NCBI RefSeq assembly: GCF_001438655.1
Contig: NZ_JQBR01000009.1
Span: forward strand, 19,105-83,104
Length of the DNA stretch: 64,000 nt
Direction of reading: 5' to 3'
From: Pediococcus cellicola
Lineage (GTDB): Bacteria > Bacillota > Bacilli > Lactobacillales > Lactobacillaceae
In this document: positions 35,007 through 42,885 of the stretch, piece after piece
How positions within the stretch are numbered: the stretch's first letter is position 1
Layout: every line of letters begins with the position of its first letter
The notes under the pieces: model-generated
What the model was told of the DNA's origin: nothing
The model's database searches: none
What the model saw: only the letters and a program-made list of their open reading frames with translations
Position numbers and translations under genes: made by a program

Positions 35007-36668
35007 TTACTTTTCTTCAATTACAATACTGCCATGTGCTTCAATTGTGACGACATTGTCAACTAGTGAACTCGCTTTGTTGGAAAGTAACGTATGCACA
35101 ACTTTCAGAGTTGGAATACGATATTTCACCGTCTGCGTACCAAAATTCACAATAACAAAGGCCCTTTGTTTATTTAACTTTCGTTCATAGGCATAAATTT
35201 GAGGCTGCGTATCTAGTAACAAATAGCTTCCTGCCTCAAAAAGTGGCGAAGCTTTGATTTTCAATAGTGCCTTATAGAATTCCAGCTGACCATCACTTTC
35301 CCGCAATGACTCTGCCGCCGTCACTTCATTATGTTCTGCCCAATTCCACGGATGATGGGTAGAAAAACCGACGTACTTGTCATTCTGCCATTGGAAGGGT
35401 CCCCTAGCCGTCATTTCGTCTTGTTGATTTAAAAGATCAATAATCTCTTGATCCGAGTATCCCTTTTCCTGCATAAACTGGATTAAATCTACGCCCCTTT
35501 GATCATGAAAATCCTTTAATTTTTTATACTTCAAATTACGCATGCCGATCTCTTCACCGTAATAAATAATGGGAACACCCCGTTGCAAATACATGCAGGC
35601 GGCCAACGCTTTGGGTAAATCTTGATCACTTTCATCAACGTGCAGGCGATCCAAAACGCGACTAATATCATGATTACCCCAGGTTAACGCGGGCAAACTC
35701 GTTTGAGATAACACTGCCTCCCAAATCGAGAAAGTTTCTTTCAATCGTTTAACATCCAAATACCGAGGTTGGAAAAACATTGGCAGTTTTTTATCTTTTA
35801 ATGGGTAAACCTCACCATAATTATCGGAAGTCACCACCATATCACACCCAAATTGTGAAGGTCGGGTATATTCAGCTGCTTGGTACGCATCGGCGGAAGA
35901 AGCTTCTCCCAAGAAAAAGACGTCTGGTTTATATGCTTTTACTGCCTTCACAAAATCCTTAAGATAGTTTTTAACTTCAGGTAAATTGGCATAAAAAGCC
36001 GAATCAACTGGATATTTTTCTTTTTGATTTAGAATTTGTTGTTCAAAATTTGCCTTAGCAATATGAATAAAAGCGTCCAATCGAAACCCATCTACACCTT
36101 TATCAACCCAAAATTTAGCAATATCGGCCATCGATTTTCGAACTTCAGGGTTCTGCCAATTAAGATCAGGCATTTTTTTATCAAAAACATGACAATAATA
36201 TTGAGAACCGCCTTTAGGGTCTGGTGCCCAAACACTACCTCCAAAAAATGATCCCCAATTATTAGGTCGCTGTCCGTCTTTTTCCTGCCAAATATAATAT
36301 TCTCTAAAGATACTATCTTTATTTGCAATAGCATCCTGGAACCAAGGATGCTGATCTGAAGTATCATTGATAGGCAAATCCAAAATTAAATGCATATTGC
36401 GTTTATGAATCTGTGTCACCATTTCTTTAAAATCATTCATATTCCCCAATAAGGGGTCAATTGCGAAATAATTCGAAACATCGTAGCCATTATCAACCTG
36501 TGGGGAAACAAAAATGGGATTTAACCAAATCGTGTTTGCTCCTAGATTTTGCACATAGTCAAGCTTCTGGGTAATTCCAACTAGATCCCCAATGCCATCA
36601 TTATTAGAATCTTTAAAACTTTTAGGATAAATTTGATAAATTATTGCTTGTTCATACCAGTTACCCAT
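35007..36668 (-). CDS. GH13_31 alpha-glucosidase-like enzyme, region I His replaced
   Basis: A 553-residue cytoplasmic glucosidase. N-terminus YEQAIIYQIYPKSFKDSNNDGIGDL; nucleophile in GFRLDAFIHIAK (Ala after Asp, a mark of alpha-1,4 preference); acid/base in FLGEASSAD; third carboxylate in NHDISRV. Region I, usually DxxxNHTSD, is DLPINDTSD: the conserved subsite -1 His is Asp. ATG at 36668 is 7 bases after GGAGG; a longer in-frame start runs through the promoter and cre. It is first in a two-gene unit with the amylase-family gene. Confidence 0.88.
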   Translation of the reverse strand: MGNWYEQAIIYQIYPKSFKDSNNDGIGDLVGITQKLDYVQNLGANTIWLNPIFVSPQVDNGYDVSNYFAIDPLLGNMNDFKEMVTQIHKRNMHLILDLPINDTSDQHPWFQDAIANKDSIFREYYIWQEKDGQRPNNWGSFFGGSVWAPDPKGGSQYYCHVFDKKMPDLNWQNPEVRKSMADIAKFWVDKGVDGFRLDAFIHIAKANFEQQILNQKEKYPVDSAFYANLPEVKNYLKDFVKAVKAYKPDVFFLGEASSADAYQAAEYTRPSQFGCDMVVTSDNYGEVYPLKDKKLPMFFQPRYLDVKRLKETFSIWEAVLSQTSLPALTWGNHDISRVLDRLHVDESDQDLPKALAACMYLQRGVPIIYYGEEIGMRNLKYKKLKDFHDQRGVDLIQFMQEKGYSDQEIIDLLNQQDEMTARGPFQWQNDKYVGFSTHHPWNWAEHNEVTAAESLRESDGQLEFYKALLKIKASPLFEAGSYLLLDTQPQIYAYERKLNKQRAFVIVNFGTQTVKYRIPTLKVVHTLLSNKASSLVDNVVTIEAHGSIVIEEK

Positions 36669-36685
36669 CGCAGCTCCTCCTTTTT

Positions 36686-36761
36686 TGAAAACCTTTTCAT
36701 TTGCAAGCATAAAAAATAAGCCTATCAAATGCAAGGCTTATTTTGGATGTTACCGATAACA
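36686..36761 (-). promoter_or_regulatory. Promoter, cre and LacI-type operator of the glucosidase-amylase unit
   Basis: Promoter: TTGCAT (36729-36734), 17-bp spacer, TATGCT (36706-36711). A strong cre-like TGAAAACCTTTTCA (36686-36699; 13 of 14 consensus positions) lies just past the start site. TGTTACCGATAACA (36748-36761), one base off a perfect palindrome and nearly identical to the site at 33647, lies upstream of the -35. The core promoter overlaps the terminator of the regulator gene. Confidence 0.78.
36711..36744 (-). terminator. Terminator of the LacI-family regulator gene, overlapping the next promoter
   Basis: AAAATAAGCCT (36713-36723) pairs with AGGCTTATTTT (36734-36744), followed on the minus strand by TTTTTTA. 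The -35 box of the glucosidase promoter occupies its loop and the -10 begins in its T-run. Confidence 0.8.
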
Positions 36762-37721
36762 TTATTTTGCTGCATCGCGAATCGTGCCCCCCATACTAAT
36801 TTGTGGTTCAAACATCAGTGAACCAGCTGAATCAACATGATTCATAATCTTATCCAGTAACCGATCTCCACAAGCCATTCCCATTTCTACAATGGCTTGT
36901 TTAACGGTTGTAATTTGTGGAAATGCCACCTGATTCAAAAAGACACCATCAAACCCCGTAACCCCATAATCTTTAGGAATTAGGCCGCCACAACTTTCAA
37001 TTGCCCGTTCAGCACCCAAAGCCAATCGGTCAGACGCGCAAATGAAACAAGTATCGGGTTCAAACTTATCCCAGTTATCAACAACAAATTTTTGAGAGAG
37101 GTGACTATGATTGTCAAAGCGATGAATTTCCGGCAACATTTGGTTTTCTTGCAAAAGTTGTAAATAACCTGCCTCACGCGAATATTCAAACGATTCTCGA
37201 CTATCCATACCAATGAATATCAATCGTTTATACCCTCGTTTTAAAGCTAAATTGGAAATCATAAAGGTTCCCGCTTTATTGTTAGTATCCACATAGTCAA
37301 ATCCAAACCGATTTTCTCCAAAAATAACAAGTGGTTTTTTTAATTTTCCAACCCATTCAAAATCATCTTTTCGCATGCCGGTCACCACATAACCATCACA
37401 ATTACCAATATCAAAGTTTCTACGTGTAACTAACTGTAAGGAATACTGTTGCGCATCCAGTGCTCTGGCTATCCCAATCATCAAATTCATATAATAAGGT
37501 TCCGTCGTATCAATATCTTCCAACACACAGAATTTAATAATCCGTGTACTGTTATTTACCAAGGCCTTAGCAGCCACATTGGGATGATAATCTATTTCTC
37601 GCATGGCCTGATAGACTAATTGCTTTAAATCATCCGTTACTTTTTCTGGATGATTGATCACGCGGGACACAGTCATTTTTGAAACATTTGCCAATTTTGC
37701 GACATCATTTAAGGTTGCCAT
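36762..37721 (-). CDS. malR: LacI/GalR family transcriptional regulator (MalR-like)
   Basis: A 319-residue repressor: N-terminal HTH TLNDVAKLANVSKMTVSRVINHPEKV-type region with hinge helix DYHPNVAAKALVNN, then a periplasmic-binding-like sensor domain with GDRLL-type C-terminal segment. ATG at 37721 is 7 bases after GGGGGAG; a 42-residue in-frame extension is rejected. It sits at the head of the maltodextrin gene set and is the obvious candidate to bind TGTTACCGGTAACA at 33647 and 36748. An ACCGGT core at 37802-37809 upstream suggests autoregulation. The symbol is inferred from context. Confidence 0.88.
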   Translation of the reverse strand: MATLNDVAKLANVSKMTVSRVINHPEKVTDDLKQLVYQAMREIDYHPNVAAKALVNNSTRIIKFCVLEDIDTTEPYYMNLMIGIARALDAQQYSLQLVTRRNFDIGNCDGYVVTGMRKDDFEWVGKLKKPLVIFGENRFGFDYVDTNNKAGTFMISNLALKRGYKRLIFIGMDSRESFEYSREAGYLQLLQENQMLPEIHRFDNHSHLSQKFVVDNWDKFEPDTCFICASDRLALGAERAIESCGGLIPKDYGVTGFDGVFLNQVAFPQITTVKQAIVEMGMACGDRLLDKIMNHVDSAGSLMFEPQISMGGTIRDAAK

Positions 37722-37801
37722 TTGGTCTCTCCCCCTTACCAATTTTTTAACTAATATATTTATTATACCAAGTAATCCCTTACGAAATCGATTTTTTTTT
37801 A

Positions 37802-37809
37802 AACCGGTT
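37802..37809. promoter_or_regulatory. Operator-like AACCGGTT upstream of malR
   Basis: The palindrome AACCGGTT within TTTAAACCGGTTATTT shares the ACCGGT core of the two full operators. It lies between the divergent malR and ackA genes and could mediate autoregulation. Confidence 0.4.
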
Positions 37810-37935
37810 ATTTTCACTTTCTTTTTCCAAGTTCCACTTATCCTCACTTATTTTGTGCTACACTTTTACATGAGTTCAGGAAACTTAAAATTGATTGCGT
37901 TTAGATACCGATCGCATAATTAGGAGTGTGTAGAT

Positions 37936-39129
37936 TTGAAAAAAATTTTAGTTATCAACGCTGGGAGTTCTTCATTGAAATGGCAACTTTTTAATATTGA
38001 AGGCCTTACTCTCATTAATAAGGGTGCCATGGAACGCATGCAAACACCCGAAGCCGTTTTTACTATTATTCGCAATGGCGAAAAAATTTCTCAACAAATC
38101 GCCAATTTAACTTACCAACAAGGCGTGGAGCTGTTATTCGATCAATTAAAACACCTTCACTTAATTCAAGATGTGACTGACATTGCTGCCGTCGGACATC
38201 GCGTGGTTGCTGGAGGCACAACCTTCAAGCAACCTACCCAAATCACTACTAAAAATTTAGACCGTTTAAAGGCTTTAAATAAATATGCCCCGCTTCATAA
38301 TCCCGTTCAGGTTGCGTGCATCGAAACTTTAATGCAAGTTCTACCAGAATCAACGCCGCAAATTGCCGTTTTTGACAGTCAATTTTACCTAGATATGCCA
38401 GAACAAAATGCCCTTTATGCGATTCCGTATGATTATTCCAAGAATTATCAAATTCGTAAATATGGTGAACACGGCATTAGCCACAGTTATATTTTGCACG
38501 AAACCGCTCGTTTTTTAAATAAGGACTATCATGACTTAAAACTTGTTACGCTTCATTTAGGCGGCGGATCTTCCATTACTGCTAGCAAGAATGGTAAACC
38601 GTTTGATACTTCAATGGGCTTTACTCCTCTGGAAGGGTTACCTATGGGTACGCGATCCGGTTCCGTCGATCCTGCTGTAGTTCCATTTCTAATGAATGAA
38701 TTACACGTTGATGCCAACGAAGTTATCAACATTTTTAACGAAAAGTCCGGACTACTGGGAGTTTCAGGTTTGTCCGCTGATATGCGTGATATCATGGCAA
38801 ATGCCCCGACAAATACCCGTGCCAAACTCGCTTATGAAATGTTTGCGAGCGCTGTTGTGAAATATATCGGAGGTTATTTTACCGAGTTGGGTGGTCTAGA
38901 TGCCATTGTGTTCACCGCCGGAATTGGTGAACACCAAACTGACTTGCGAACTGATATTATCAAACGACTAGCCGTCCTAGGCATTAAATTAGACGAAAAC
39001 AGTAATCAGCAAGGAGCCGGTGAACGCGTCATTAGCGCCGATGATTCAAGTGTGAAGGTCTTGATGATTCCAACTAATGAAGAACTCGCAATCGCACAAG
39101 CTGTCAAACAACTTACAAAATTAAACTAA
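37936..39129 (+). CDS. ackA: Acetate kinase
   Basis: Forms acetate and ATP from acetyl phosphate. 397 residues, full length, with the N-terminal signature VINAGSSSLKWQLF, the phosphate-binding VGHRVVAGG, HGISHSYILHET, LHLGGGSSI and FTAGIGEHQ. The start is TTG at 37936, 7 bases after AGGAGTG; no ATG fits. Divergent from malR and followed by a strong bidirectional hairpin. Lactobacilli often carry several ackA copies, so this need not be the only one. Confidence 0.97.
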   Translation: MKKILVINAGSSSLKWQLFNIEGLTLINKGAMERMQTPEAVFTIIRNGEKISQQIANLTYQQGVELLFDQLKHLHLIQDVTDIAAVGHRVVAGGTTFKQPTQITTKNLDRLKALNKYAPLHNPVQVACIETLMQVLPESTPQIAVFDSQFYLDMPEQNALYAIPYDYSKNYQIRKYGEHGISHSYILHETARFLNKDYHDLKLVTLHLGGGSSITASKNGKPFDTSMGFTPLEGLPMGTRSGSVDPAVVPFLMNELHVDANEVINIFNEKSGLLGVSGLSADMRDIMANAPTNTRAKLAYEMFASAVVKYIGGYFTELGGLDAIVFTAGIGEHQTDLRTDIIKRLAVLGIKLDENSNQQGAGERVISADDSSVKVLMIPTNEELAIAQAVKQLTKLN

Positions 39130-39132
39130 CAA

Positions 39133-39204
39133 AAAAGTGGCAAATTAGTCTTTTTCAGTGATAGATAGGATATCTACCCTAAAATCGATTAATTTGTCAC
39201 TTTT
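39133..39204. terminator. Long bidirectional terminator after ackA
   Basis: AAAAGTGGCAAATTAGTC pairs with GATTAATTTGTCACTTTT (two mismatches) around a 36-base loop, flanked by A- and T-runs. Confidence 0.8.
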
Positions 39205-39391
39205 ATTTGTTTGTTTTTCTAGAATATTGCAAAAGATACCAGCCACAATAACCAAAAGCCAATATACCGGCAATACCTATCCATAGACGATCTGAAAAGC
39301 TTCCTTGTCGAATTTGGTTTACGACAACACCCAGCAATCCGAGAATAATAAAAATATCGAAACCTAGTAAAATAATTGTAGAAATTTTCAT
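39203..39391 (-). CDS. Hypothetical small membrane protein
   Basis: A 62-residue protein with two hydrophobic segments (about residues 5-24 and 35-54) and a basic tail (YSRKTNK). ATG at 39391 is preferred, 8 bases after AGAAGGA; an ATG at 39412 overlaps the MATE gene's end. It follows the MATE gene directly and is probably cotranscribed. No family is recognised. Confidence 0.65.
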   Translation of the reverse strand: MKISTIILLGFDIFIILGLLGVVVNQIRQGSFSDRLWIGIAGILAFGYCGWYLLQYSRKTNK

Positions 39392-39395
39392 TTGT

Positions 39396-40772
39396 TTAAT
39401 CCTTCTTTTCATCCGGAATCGGGACCCTTTGTTTTAATCCCTTGGCACCACGCAAATTACGAATGGTTCGTAAAAATGAGACGACAAGGACTGCATTTGA
39501 GGCCGCCCATGCTAATGGATTTGCAAAACAGGCACTGACAAATCCAAACATTGGTACCATCACAGCCCCAATAAAGATTCGCGAGGCAAGTTCGGCCACA
39601 CCTGCCATCGTTGGCGCAAAGCTTTGACCAAGCCCTTGTAGCGCATATCTCACCACAAACAATATGGACAACAAGAAGTAAGCTGAGCTGACAACCCAGA
39701 AGTAAGTTTGTGCTAACTGTGTGACGTGTGGTTCCGAATTACCAATAAATAAGTTAACAAGTGTATGACTATTTAAAATAATCAACGCGGCAACGACTAC
39801 GCTATAAGCAATAGTCACAATCAAACACTGACGAATACCAGCTAAAATGCGGTCATAGTTTTTGGCTCCAAAATTTTGTGCCGTAAACGTCGCCATCGTA
39901 ATACCTAAAGAAGCCATCGGTTGCGTTGCCAGCTGGTCCACTTTACCAGCAGCTGTATAAGCCGCAATCGATTGCGGTCCCAATTCATTTAAAGAAACCT
40001 GTAAAATGATTGAACCAATGGCAATGATTGAGGCCTGAAATCCCATTGGTAAGCCAATACGTAATTCTTCTAAAATGATTTTGCGATCAATTTTCATATC
40101 TTGACGAGTGACATTTAGTTCAGGAATGCGTCGCTCAATATACCAAATACAGAGGACACACGAAACAAGTTGTGCCGTAACTGTAGCAATACCAGCTCCC
40201 GCAATGCCAAAATGAAAACCAATAATAAGGACAATGTCTAAAATAACATTTAAAACCGCTGCAATAATCAAAAAGATTAGCGGTGTGCGACTGTTACCTA
40301 AAGCGCGTAACATATTGGAAAATAAATTAAAAAACATTGTGACCGTAACACCAGCAAACAAAATACTAATAAAAGTTTCTGCCCCTGAGAGTAACACACG
40401 TGGTGTTTGCATGACCTCTAGTAGCGGTCGTGCAAAACTCACACTGAGTACAGTTAAGATGACACTGGTTGCCGCACAAATCCAAATACTATTCGCAAAG
40501 CTCTTCTTAACACCCTTCAAATCACCATTACCAAAATCCTGAGCTGTAATAATAGATAGGCCAGTTGTCATTCCCTGTGCGAACCCAATAATCAAGAAGC
40601 TTAGCCCACCAGTTGCGCCGACTGCAGCCAAAGCATTCACTCCGACGGCTCTGCCGACAATAAGCGTGTCTGACATGGTATAAATTTGTTGAAAAATATT
40701 TCCTAAAAATAACGGAATGCTAAAAAAGATAATTCCTTTAATTGGACTGCCCTTAATGAGCGAATTGTCCAT
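39396..40772 (-). CDS. MATE family efflux transporter
   Basis: A 458-residue, 12-helix exporter of the MATE family (cation-coupled efflux of drugs or metabolites). The N-terminal FFSIPLFLGNIFQQIYTMSDTLIVGRAVG and the internal repeat half PMGFQASIIAIGSIILQVSLNELG are the family's two symmetric signatures, of the DinF/NorM-like Gram-positive branch. ATG at 40772 has a GAGGGG ribosome site. The small membrane protein gene overlaps its 3' region context. The substrate is unknown. Confidence 0.93.
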   Translation of the reverse strand: MDNSLIKGSPIKGIIFFSIPLFLGNIFQQIYTMSDTLIVGRAVGVNALAAVGATGGLSFLIIGFAQGMTTGLSIITAQDFGNGDLKGVKKSFANSIWICAATSVILTVLSVSFARPLLEVMQTPRVLLSGAETFISILFAGVTVTMFFNLFSNMLRALGNSRTPLIFLIIAAVLNVILDIVLIIGFHFGIAGAGIATVTAQLVSCVLCIWYIERRIPELNVTRQDMKIDRKIILEELRIGLPMGFQASIIAIGSIILQVSLNELGPQSIAAYTAAGKVDQLATQPMASLGITMATFTAQNFGAKNYDRILAGIRQCLIVTIAYSVVVAALIILNSHTLVNLFIGNSEPHVTQLAQTYFWVVSSAYFLLSILFVVRYALQGLGQSFAPTMAGVAELASRIFIGAVMVPMFGFVSACFANPLAWAASNAVLVVSFLRTIRNLRGAKGLKQRVPIPDEKKD

Positions 40773-40924
40773 TATAACCCCTCCCTAGTGAGGATCATTT
40801 TTCGATAACAATTTTTACTCCATAATTAAGTCTATACTACCTTGTTTATGATAAAAAACAACTTCAAACTTCATTTTTTATTGTCACACATTATACAAGC
40901 CTTGAAAAATTTTGGTTTAAAACG

Positions 40925-40966
40925 CTAAACGGCATGATCCCTAGGAATAGGAATCATGCCGTTTAG
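40925..40966. repeat. 14-bp perfect inverted repeat with inner stem
   Basis: CTAAACGGCATGAT (40925-40938) and ATCATGCCGTTTAG (40953-40966) enclose an inner CCTA/TAGG. It lies beyond the LysM gene stop. Only a weak T-run (CGTTTTAAA) follows on the minus strand, so terminator function is possible but not clear. Confidence 0.75.
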
Positions 40967-41023
40967 ACAATGTCTGATCATATTTTTTTATTGATTTTTA
41001 GTAACGATCGATTTATTTGCTTT

Positions 41024-41707
41024 TTAGTTTAAAGCCCAAGCACCCATGCCTTGTACTTTGTACAAACTTACAGCGGCATCAACTTGTTGTTGAACAGAAC
41101 CACCACTAATGTGCATGTTCTGGAATAAACCATAAGCACCACTAGAACTATTACGAACTGATGGTTGCCAGTTAGATTCACGCTGGATAATAGCATTCCA
41201 AGTTGATGCAGGAACATTTGTACGTGATGACATTTGGCTCAAGACATAACTCTTCAAGTTGCTACCAGTGTATGAAGCTGATGAGCTTGTTGAAGTTGAT
41301 TGTGTCTTAGCAGCTGCTTTTTGTTGTGTAGAAGCAACTGACTTGTAGCTTTGTGTGTTCTGTGAACTCTGAGTTGACTGCACATTTTGGTTACTTTGAG
41401 TATTAGCAGTATTTGCTGATTGTGTGGCTTGTGTCTGCTTTGTTGAAGCAGCTGAGTTATCACTATCAGTCTTGATAAGTAATTGCTGACCAACGTAAAT
41501 CAAGTTAGCATTTGCAATGTTGTTATCTTTTGCTAATTGTTGATAATTTGAATCCTTCTTGAAGTTATACTCGATTTCAGAAAGTGTATCTCCTGATTTA
41601 ACCGTGTATGTTTCATCGGCGCTAGCGGCAGTTGTCAATGCAACTGTACCTAAAGCGATAGCTGATAAAAATGCAACTGTATACTTAGTAAAATTTTTTA
41701 ACTTCAT
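41024..41707 (-). CDS. LysM surface protein with lysozyme-like C-terminal domain
   Basis: A 227-residue secreted protein. Signal peptide to about residue 30 (ends TTAASA), a LysM peptidoglycan-binding domain ([21 protein letters not shown] to VGQQLLIK, about 33-77), a long Gln/Ser/Thr linker, then a domain with [27 protein letters not shown], the Glu-containing signature of lysozyme-like transglycosylases. Probably a cell-wall-associated muralytic or aggregation factor. ATG at 41707 follows AGAGGAG. It shares signal and LysM domain closely with its neighbour at 41948-42631 but not the C-terminal domain. Confidence 0.9.
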   Translation of the reverse strand: MKLKNFTKYTVAFLSAIALGTVALTTAASADETYTVKSGDTLSEIEYNFKKDSNYQQLAKDNNIANANLIYVGQQLLIKTDSDNSAASTKQTQATQSANTANTQSNQNVQSTQSSQNTQSYKSVASTQQKAAAKTQSTSTSSSASYTGSNLKSYVLSQMSSRTNVPASTWNAIIQRESNWQPSVRNSSSGAYGLFQNMHISGGSVQQQVDAAVSLYKVQGMGAWALN

Positions 41708-41838
41708 GTAAATAATAATCTCCTCTTTAATTCTCTTTTTTTAACCAACGCTAGCTATGATACAGGACCAACTTTTCGCTAGGATTTCACGTATATAACT
41801 ATTTTGCTATTTTTGTAATACTTTGTAACATAATCTCA

Positions 41839-41873
41839 ATGTTAAGCGCTTCATACTTGTTCTCGCTTAACAT
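41839..41873. repeat. 10-bp inverted repeat between the two LysM genes
   Basis: ATGTTAAGCG (41839-41848) and CGCTTAACAT (41864-41873), 15 bases apart, with no T-run. It lies about 130-165 bases upstream of the 41707 start and could be an operator. Confidence 0.6.
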
Positions 41874-41900
41874 CGCTAGACCCGGATTGAGCCTCTTAAA

Positions 41901-41928
41901 AATAATAAAACCACCTATTTAGGTGGTT
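41901..41928 (-). terminator. Terminator of the Apf-like gene
   Basis: AACCACCT (41909-41916) pairs with AGGTGGTT (41921-41928) and is followed on the minus strand by TTTTATTATT. Confidence 0.85.
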
Positions 41929-41947
41929 AATTTGAACTTTTTATAGT

Positions 41948-42631
41948 TTAGTACCAGCCATTTGCTTGCCAGAATGACTTAGCAGCTGACCATGAACCAT
42001 AACGTGATGACACATATTTGTTGGCTACTTTTTCTTGATTAGCAGCAGAGTAATCACCATTTAAGTAAGAAGAACTTAATTGATATTTACCAATATACTG
42101 ACCATTACGAGCTGTATATGAACCACCAGATTCTTTATTAGCAATCCAAGCCTTGGCAGATGAATCACCACCGGTTGCTGCTGTTGTAGTCTTAGTTGCT
42201 GTTTGTTGACTCGTTTTGTTTGAACTTTGTGTTGTTGTATTTTGCGTGTTAGCTGAATAATTTGCTTTTTGTGTATTAGCTGAATAGTTCGTCTTGGCAG
42301 ACGTATTCGTTTTTACAGTCGAAGCGGTATTCTTAACAGCTGGTGTTGTTTGTACTTCATGTTGTGTGGCTTGTTTAATTTCACCATCACTCTTAATTAA
42401 CAATTTTTGACCCACATAGATTAAGTTAACGTTCGAAATCTTGTTAGCCTTTGCTAATTGATCATAATTTAAATCGTGATTGAATTGGTATTCAATTTCG
42501 GAAAGTGTATCACCAGATTTAACGGTATATATTTCATCCGCACTGGCAACAGTTGTTAAAATAGTTGAACCTAATGTCACAGTTGAAAATAAAGCGACTG
42601 AAAATTTAGTAATTTTGCTTCTTAATGTCAT
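41948..42631 (-). CDS. Aggregation-promoting-factor (Apf)-like LysM surface protein
   Basis: A 227-residue secreted protein: signal peptide (to about TTVASA, residue 31), LysM domain (34-79), a Thr/Asn-rich linker with repeated NYSANTQ units, and a C-terminal Apf domain with WIANKESGGSYTARNGQYIGKY and the terminal SRYGSWSAAKSFWQANGWY. Apf proteins are abundant cell-surface proteins linked to aggregation and shape in lactobacilli. ATG at 42631 follows AGGAGG. With its own terminator it is a separate unit from the paralogous LysM gene downstream. Confidence 0.93.
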   Translation of the reverse strand: MTLRSKITKFSVALFSTVTLGSTILTTVASADEIYTVKSGDTLSEIEYQFNHDLNYDQLAKANKISNVNLIYVGQKLLIKSDGEIKQATQHEVQTTPAVKNTASTVKTNTSAKTNYSANTQKANYSANTQNTTTQSSNKTSQQTATKTTTAATGGDSSAKAWIANKESGGSYTARNGQYIGKYQLSSSYLNGDYSAANQEKVANKYVSSRYGSWSAAKSFWQANGWY

Positions 42632-42820
42632 ATTGATAAAATCCTCCTGATTGCGTTTGTGATTTAATTTATGTTGCTATCCTACCTCCTGTTTTTTACA
42701 GACTGATGACTAGAACATATCAATTTAGCCCTTTTTTGAAACGATTCGTAACCGTTAGTTCAAAAAAGAGGTGTCAGCGCCGGTATTAACCTATTTTCAT
42801 ACCGACGAAAATCTAGCCAA

Positions 42821-42866
42821 AACAAAAAGAAAGTTGGAAATTTTTGTAAAATTTCCGACTTTCTTG
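42821..42866. terminator. Bidirectional terminator after the acetyltransferase gene
   Basis: AAGAAAGTTGGAAATTT (42827-42843) and AAATTTCCGACTTTCTT (42849-42865) form a 17-bp stem with one G-T-type mismatch; T-rich on exit at the minus strand. Confidence 0.85.
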
Positions 42867-42885
42867 CTTAAATAACCTGATTTAC

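Noticed and set aside
41780..41840. WalR box upstream of the LysM gene
   Set aside because: TGTTAC and TATTAC half-sites are present but one base out of the required spacing; not strong enough to call.
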